Assembly: GCA_026388255.1 (NCBI GenBank)
Contig: JAPLKC010000084.1
Coordinates: 26,419-90,418 of the forward strand
Length of the DNA: 64,000 bases
Direction of reading: 5' to 3'
DNA from: Pseudomonadota bacterium
GTDB lineage: Bacteria; Desulfobacterota; Syntrophorhabdia; Syntrophorhabdales; Syntrophorhabdaceae
The translations under genes were made by a program, and so were the position numbers. Shown piece by piece: positions 59,836 to 64,000 of the stretch (position 1 is the stretch's first letter; the number at the start of each line of letters is the position of its first letter). The notes below the pieces were generated by a model. The model did no database searches, had not been told where the DNA came from, and saw nothing but the letters and a program-made list of their open reading frames with translations.

Positions 59836-60787
59836 TGAGATTATCGGTCACGAGAAGCAGAAACAGATGTTCCTGGCTATCCTGAAAAGGGAGAGGTTGC
59901 CCCATGCTTTTTTATTTACCGGTCAGGAAGGCATAGGGAAAAAGAAGACAGCAAAGGAATTTGCAAAGCATATTCTATGTGAAAAACATAATAACTGTGG
60001 CGTATGCCGTCCTTGCATCAAGGTCGAGCGTGATATACACCCCGATGTTTTAATCATTGAAAACGAAGATACCATAGGGATAGAACAATCAAGAACAATC
60101 GGCAGGGAGGTTTATGAGTATCCTTATGAGGGCGACAAAAGAATAATCTTGATTGACAGAGCCGATGCAATGACTCATGAGGCTACAAACGCCCTTCTTA
60201 AGACCCTTGAAGAACCTCCTCTGTTCAACATTTTTTTTCTTATTACATCCTCGGAAAGGGATGTTCCTTTAACTATACGGTCACGTTGTGCAAGAGTAGG
60301 TTTCAGTCCGCTCTCGAGGGAGCGCCTGCAACAGTACTTTATAAATACTGCAAGCATGGATGAAGGGAAGGCCAAGTTGTTATCTCACGTTTCTCAGGGG
60401 AGTATCGGGTGCGGACTTTTCTGGATGGAGAAAGATCACCTTTTGTTGAGGCATAAGCTTGCGGAGTTAATTATGGGAAAAGACAGAAGCTTTATACATA
60501 CGACCTTGATGTCGGAAAGGATAAGCAAAAGTCATAGAGAATTGACGATGTTTTTGTCATTCCTGCTTTCCTTTTTCAGAGACATATCTGTTATGAGTGA
60601 ATACCGGGATACATCTAAGGTGATCAACAGGGATATGTTTGAACTCCTCAAAGCTGAATCCGTGGATACAAGGTGGATTGAGGCTTCGGTCAGAAGAATT
60701 CAGGAAACTTTCGGTATGTTGAGGTATAATATAAACAAGCTTCTTGCTATTGAAACGATGTTATTGGATATAATGGAGCAGAAATGA
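59825..60787 (+). CDS. holB: DNA polymerase III subunit delta'
   Basis: A 320-aa clamp-loader subunit. It has a modified P-loop (FTGQEGIGKKKTAKEFA), the zinc module CEKHNNCGVCRPC, the RADAMTHEATNALLKTLEEPP motif and SRCARVGF (SRC sensor). Delta' stiffens the clamp loader of the replicative polymerase. Start overlaps tmk by 11 bp and its end overlaps ricT by 4 bp. Confidence 0.92.
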   Translation: MGFNEIIGHEKQKQMFLAILKRERLPHAFLFTGQEGIGKKKTAKEFAKHILCEKHNNCGVCRPCIKVERDIHPDVLIIENEDTIGIEQSRTIGREVYEYPYEGDKRIILIDRADAMTHEATNALLKTLEEPPLFNIFFLITSSERDVPLTIRSRCARVGFSPLSRERLQQYFINTASMDEGKAKLLSHVSQGSIGCGLFWMEKDHLLLRHKLAELIMGKDRSFIHTTLMSERISKSHRELTMFLSFLLSFFRDISVMSEYRDTSKVINRDMFELLKAESVDTRWIEASVRRIQETFGMLRYNINKLLAIETMLLDIMEQK

Positions 60788-61563
60788 AGAGTTCTTATAT
60801 AAAAATTGATATATTAACAAACGTAATCGAAATGGAAGTGCCCGAAGATGTAAAGGTTGGTGATTACCTTATCGGTGAAATTGATAAAGGTGTCTGCTTG
60901 GGTATGGTTGTATCCGAACCGCAGGAAGCAACAAAGGAAGGCCTGAAGAAGGCGACCAGAAAGGCGACTGAAAGCGAGATATCAGAGCATTTCTCTTTAA
61001 AGGAGAAAGAAAGTTATGCCTTTGATTTTTGTAAAAAGAAGATATTGGAGATGAATCTGCCGATGAAGCTGCTGTATGCGGAATATCTTTTTGGTGGCAC
61101 AAAACTCCTGTACTTTTTTGTTTCTGAAAGCAGGGTAGATTTCAGGGAGTTGGTGAAGGAACTTGCGAAAGAATTCAAGATACGTATAGAGTTAAGGCAG
61201 GTTGGCGTGAGAGACGAAGCAAAAATTGTCGGCGGTCTCGGCAATTGTGGAAACGTATGCTGTTGCAGAAGATTCTTGAATGCCTTTTCAATAGTTTCGA
61301 TTAAAATGGTGAAGGAGCAGAGCCTTGCATTAAACCCTGCGAAAATTTCAGGAATATGCGGAAGGCTTATGTGCTGTCTTGCTTATGAATTCGATATGTA
61401 TATGACTTGCAAGAAGGATTTCCCGAAGGTAGGAAAAAAGGTAACTCTCCAGCTGGGAGAAGGTAAGGTCGTAAAACATAACACACTATGTTCCACAATA
61501 ACTGTTGAGCTTAATGACGGCAAAGAGGTTACTGTGCCTCTGAGCGATATCAAGAAGCAATGA
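60784..61563 (+). CDS. ricT: PSP1-domain protein RicT (YaaT)
   Basis: A 259-aa PSP1 C-terminal domain protein. It has two cysteine clusters: GNCGNVCCCRRFL and SGICGRLMCCLAYE, which bind Fe-S in the RicAFT complex. In Bacillus this complex affects RNase Y-dependent RNA processing and phosphorelay; in Desulfobacterota the gene also follows holB, but without ricA/ricF in most cases. Overlap with holB is 4 bp. Confidence 0.92.
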   Translation: MKSSYIKIDILTNVIEMEVPEDVKVGDYLIGEIDKGVCLGMVVSEPQEATKEGLKKATRKATESEISEHFSLKEKESYAFDFCKKKILEMNLPMKLLYAEYLFGGTKLLYFFVSESRVDFRELVKELAKEFKIRIELRQVGVRDEAKIVGGLGNCGNVCCCRRFLNAFSIVSIKMVKEQSLALNPAKISGICGRLMCCLAYEFDMYMTCKKDFPKVGKKVTLQLGEGKVVKHNTLCSTITVELNDGKEVTVPLSDIKKQ

Positions 61564-61664
61564 TATCCGATAAGATATGCACGATGCATGACAAATGCAA
61601 TGGAACTCAAGACCCTTTGTCAAGCATCATAAATATAAAAAAATAAGCGTTACGGAGCATATAC

Positions 61665-63191
61665 ATGAATAAGCATTATTATGTAACAACGCCGATCTAT
61701 TACATCAATGATGTTCCCCATATCGGCCATGCATACACAACAATAGCTGCCGATGTTATGGCCCGTTATAAAAGGATATGCGGGTATGACGTCTTTTTTC
61801 TGACCGGCACTGATGAACACGGGCAGAAAGTTGAAAAGGCAGCAGAGCAGCAAGGAATCCACCCGAAAGAACTTGCCGACAGGATGGTTTCCAGGTTTAC
61901 CGATCTATGGGAAGTCCTTAATATCTCCAATACCGGCTTTATCAGAACCACCGAAGAAAGGCACAGAAAGGTTGTGCAGCAGATATTCAGGAAGGCCTAT
62001 GAGAGCGGAGATATATACCTTGGAGAGTATGAGGACTGGTATTGTGTGCCATGCGAGAGTTATTATACAGAATTGCAGTTGAAGGACGGGAAGTGCCCTG
62101 ATTGTTTGCGACAGCCGGAAAAATTGAAGGAAGAGAGCTATTTTTTCAGGTTGTCAAAGTATGGAGAACGGCTGCTTGCGCTTATGGATGCGCATAAGGA
62201 CTTTGTCATGCCTGAAATCAGGTATAACGAGGTTGCAAGCTTTGTCAAGGGTGGTTTACGGGACTTGAGTATAAGCAGAACAAGCTTTAACTGGGGCATT
62301 CCTATACCCATGGACCCCAGACACATTATCTATGTCTGGTTTGATGCGCTTACCAATTATATAACAGGCATAGGCTTTCCTGACGATATGGATACTTTCA
62401 GTAAATTCTGGCCATGTGATGCCCACCTTATGGGCAAAGATATCTTGCGGTTTCACGCCGTATACTGGCCAAGTTTTTTAATGTCTGTCAATATTGAACC
62501 GCCTAAGAAGGTGTTTGCACACGGTTGGTGGACTATAGAGGGACAGAAGATGTCCAAATCCCTTGGCAATGTTATAGATCCCCATGAGGTTGTGAAGACT
62601 TATGGAGTGGACGAATTCAGGTTCTTTATGTTTAGGGAAGTGCCCTTTGGTCTTGACGGTGATTTTTCAAAAAGTGCACTTGTCCACAGGATAAATGGAG
62701 ATCTTGCCAATGATTTCGGAAATCTAACGAGTAGAAGTGTTACTATGATAGGAAAGTTTTTAAAAGGAAAGATTGAGAGACCGGAGAAGAAAGGCGGTAT
62801 GGATGAGTATGTTGAAGAAAATATCGAACGACTGGTAGAAGGATATCAAAAAGATATGGAGATTTTTGCCTATCACAAGGCTCTACAGGACGTTTTTGAA
62901 ATTATATCTATCTTGAATAAGTATATTGATACGGAAGCCCCATGGAAGCTTTCCAAAGAGGGCGATGCGAGGATTAAAACAGTGCTATACAACATCTGGA
63001 ACGGGTTGAGAATTGCGGCGATGCTTCTATACCCGTTTATGCCCAGGAAATCTCAAACTATATGGGATGTACTTGGGATTGGCAGGGAAATCGAGAAAGC
63101 ATCGTTTGAAGCAGAGAAGGTTTTTTACTTTGAGGAAGACATTTCATATATAGATAAAATTAAACCTGTTTTTCCGAGAATAGAAAGCTGA
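61665..63191 (+). CDS. metG: Methionyl-tRNA synthetase
   Basis: A 508-aa class Ia synthetase. The HIGH signature is in VPHIGHAYTTI, the zinc knuckle in CVPCESYYTELQ and KCPDC, and KMSKS in GQKMSKSLGN. The C-terminal tRNA-binding (OB) domain of longer MetRS forms is absent; such short forms often have a separate partner protein. It charges tRNA-Met. It is ~100 bp after ricT, in the order tmk-holB-ricT-metG found in many anaerobes. Confidence 0.95.
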   Translation: MNKHYYVTTPIYYINDVPHIGHAYTTIAADVMARYKRICGYDVFFLTGTDEHGQKVEKAAEQQGIHPKELADRMVSRFTDLWEVLNISNTGFIRTTEERHRKVVQQIFRKAYESGDIYLGEYEDWYCVPCESYYTELQLKDGKCPDCLRQPEKLKEESYFFRLSKYGERLLALMDAHKDFVMPEIRYNEVASFVKGGLRDLSISRTSFNWGIPIPMDPRHIIYVWFDALTNYITGIGFPDDMDTFSKFWPCDAHLMGKDILRFHAVYWPSFLMSVNIEPPKKVFAHGWWTIEGQKMSKSLGNVIDPHEVVKTYGVDEFRFFMFREVPFGLDGDFSKSALVHRINGDLANDFGNLTSRSVTMIGKFLKGKIERPEKKGGMDEYVEENIERLVEGYQKDMEIFAYHKALQDVFEIISILNKYIDTEAPWKLSKEGDARIKTVLYNIWNGLRIAAMLLYPFMPRKSQTIWDVLGIGREIEKASFEAEKVFYFEEDISYIDKIKPVFPRIES

Positions 63192-63288
63192 TGAAGATTC
63201 CCGATTGTGGATTACTGAATCAGATGCTTATGCCTTTGGCGGATTTGAGCCTTTTTTGCGAGACCACGAAATGTAACGGGTGTAGAAT

Positions 63289-63582
63289 ATGGCCTTTGTT
63301 TCGATAAAAAAAGCGCTTGAAAATGTGTTAAAGGAATATGATATCAAAGGGGATGTAGAAGCTCACAAAATCTTCTTCCTCTGGGATGATATAGTGGGAG
63401 AGAAGACGGCGCGCCATACCAAACCTGCAAGAATAGGGAATAGCACACTATTTGTTGAAGTAGACGACCCTCTCTGGCTGACCCAGCTACGGTATATGAA
63501 GGTAGATATACTGGAGAAGATTGAAAGCAAAGTGAAGAAGGGTGTTCTGAAGGATTTGAAATTCTATCTGAGACGCAACTGA
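63289..63582 (+). CDS. DUF721-domain protein (DciA-like)
   Basis: A 97-aa protein of the DUF721 family: VSIKKALENVLKEYDI, WDDIVGEKTARHTKP and FVEVDDPLWLTQLRYMK. DciA proteins with this domain help load the replicative helicase. This one is short and lacks an extra C-terminal tail. The start ATG has a weak GGGTG site. Confidence 0.85.
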   Translation: MAFVSIKKALENVLKEYDIKGDVEAHKIFFLWDDIVGEKTARHTKPARIGNSTLFVEVDDPLWLTQLRYMKVDILEKIESKVKKGVLKDLKFYLRRN

Positions 63583-63751
63583 TGACGGCCAAAGGATGGT
63601 ATGAATATAGAAGGCAGCGGAAAAATATGAAAAAGAGTAGGATTACCTGTCAGATGCCATCCCTTACGTATCAATGGTTTATAAAATATGGCCTCTAATT
63701 GCCCGAAACTGATGGATTATTTTTTTATTAAATTATTTTTATCTATATAGC

Positions 63752-63779
63752 TTGACATCGGCCAAAAAATAAGTATAAT
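63752..63779 (+). promoter_or_regulatory. Ribosomal RNA promoter
   Basis: TTGACA (63752-63757) and TATAAT (63774-63779) are both perfect hexamers with a 16-bp spacer. The AT-rich stretch upstream (63719-63747) resembles an UP element. The GTTCTTTGAAAACAAGATAG block at 63801-63820 is a typical rRNA leader/antitermination region. Confidence 0.88.
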
Positions 63780-63862
63780 TAGAACTGCTTTAAGGTTGGT
63801 TGTTCTTTGAAAACAAGATAGTAGGTCCTCGTTCAATAGATTTTGAACAAGATTTTTCAGTT

Positions 63863-64000
<138 letters not shown>

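Overview
The window looks like a chromosomal stretch from an anaerobic, Gram-negative bacterium of the Desulfobacterota (former Deltaproteobacteria), possibly near the Syntrophorhabdales. This rests on the first ~138 nt of a 16S rRNA gene at the right end, moderate GC, delta-type gene orders (rplM-rpsI-argC; ftsH-folP-cdaA-cdaR-pdxJ), sigma-54 promoters, a FIST/hybrid-kinase pair and a molybdenum-hydroxylase operon. The lineage is inference; the full 16S gene lies outside the window.

Layout. 0-3.7 kb: SDR reductase, DUF4013 membrane protein, and an Aas-like acyltransferase/acyl-ACP ligase fusion. 3.7-8.7 kb (minus): FIST sensor plus hybrid histidine kinase, then an unknown protein and rlmE. 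8.9-13.1 kb: metallo-beta-lactamase-fold hydrolase, a 58-aa conserved-looking small protein, and a three-gene minus operon (SpoIID-like, MurU-like nucleotidyltransferase, AmgK-like kinase) that suggests cell-wall sugar recycling. 13.1-28.4 kb is an accessory region: a group II intron remnant, a 25-bp-arm inverted-repeat element, IS110 and IS3 remnants, two copies of a ~215-bp sigma-54 promoter module, and unrecognised membrane proteins. At its centre are a Ser/Thr kinase with 14 WD40 repeats, a complete ClpP peptidase, and a second Ser/Thr kinase with tandem TPR-like repeats. An orphan ParB-like protein and an eight-repeat PQQ-type propeller protein close the region.

28.5-33.3 kb (minus) is the ftsH, folP, cdaA, cdaR, pdxJ block. 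Here folP is broken and glmM is absent. 33.4-38.9 kb: rplM, rpsI, argC, a single-domain response regulator, a radical SAM protein, a RluA-type pseudouridine synthase and a DUF465 protein. 39.0-47.8 kb (minus) is a tight seven-gene operon around a two-subunit molybdenum hydroxylase, with a HisC-like aminotransferase, an MFS transporter, two unusual GNAT-like proteins and YjbQ. 48-63.6 kb is mostly housekeeping: DedA, DUF192, S1-domain protein, HD-GYP sensor, stand-alone rplC, queD-folE2, yqeC, a prolidase, efp, tmk-holB-ricT, metG and a DUF721 protein. The rRNA promoter and 16S start follow.

The strongest candidate for an undescribed system is the kinase-WD40 / ClpP / kinase-TPR cluster (14.06-21.88 kb). 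It sits between two copies of one sigma-54 control module. The reading proposed is a stress- or signal-responsive phosphorylation circuit with its own peptidase core. This is inferred from gene content and order only.
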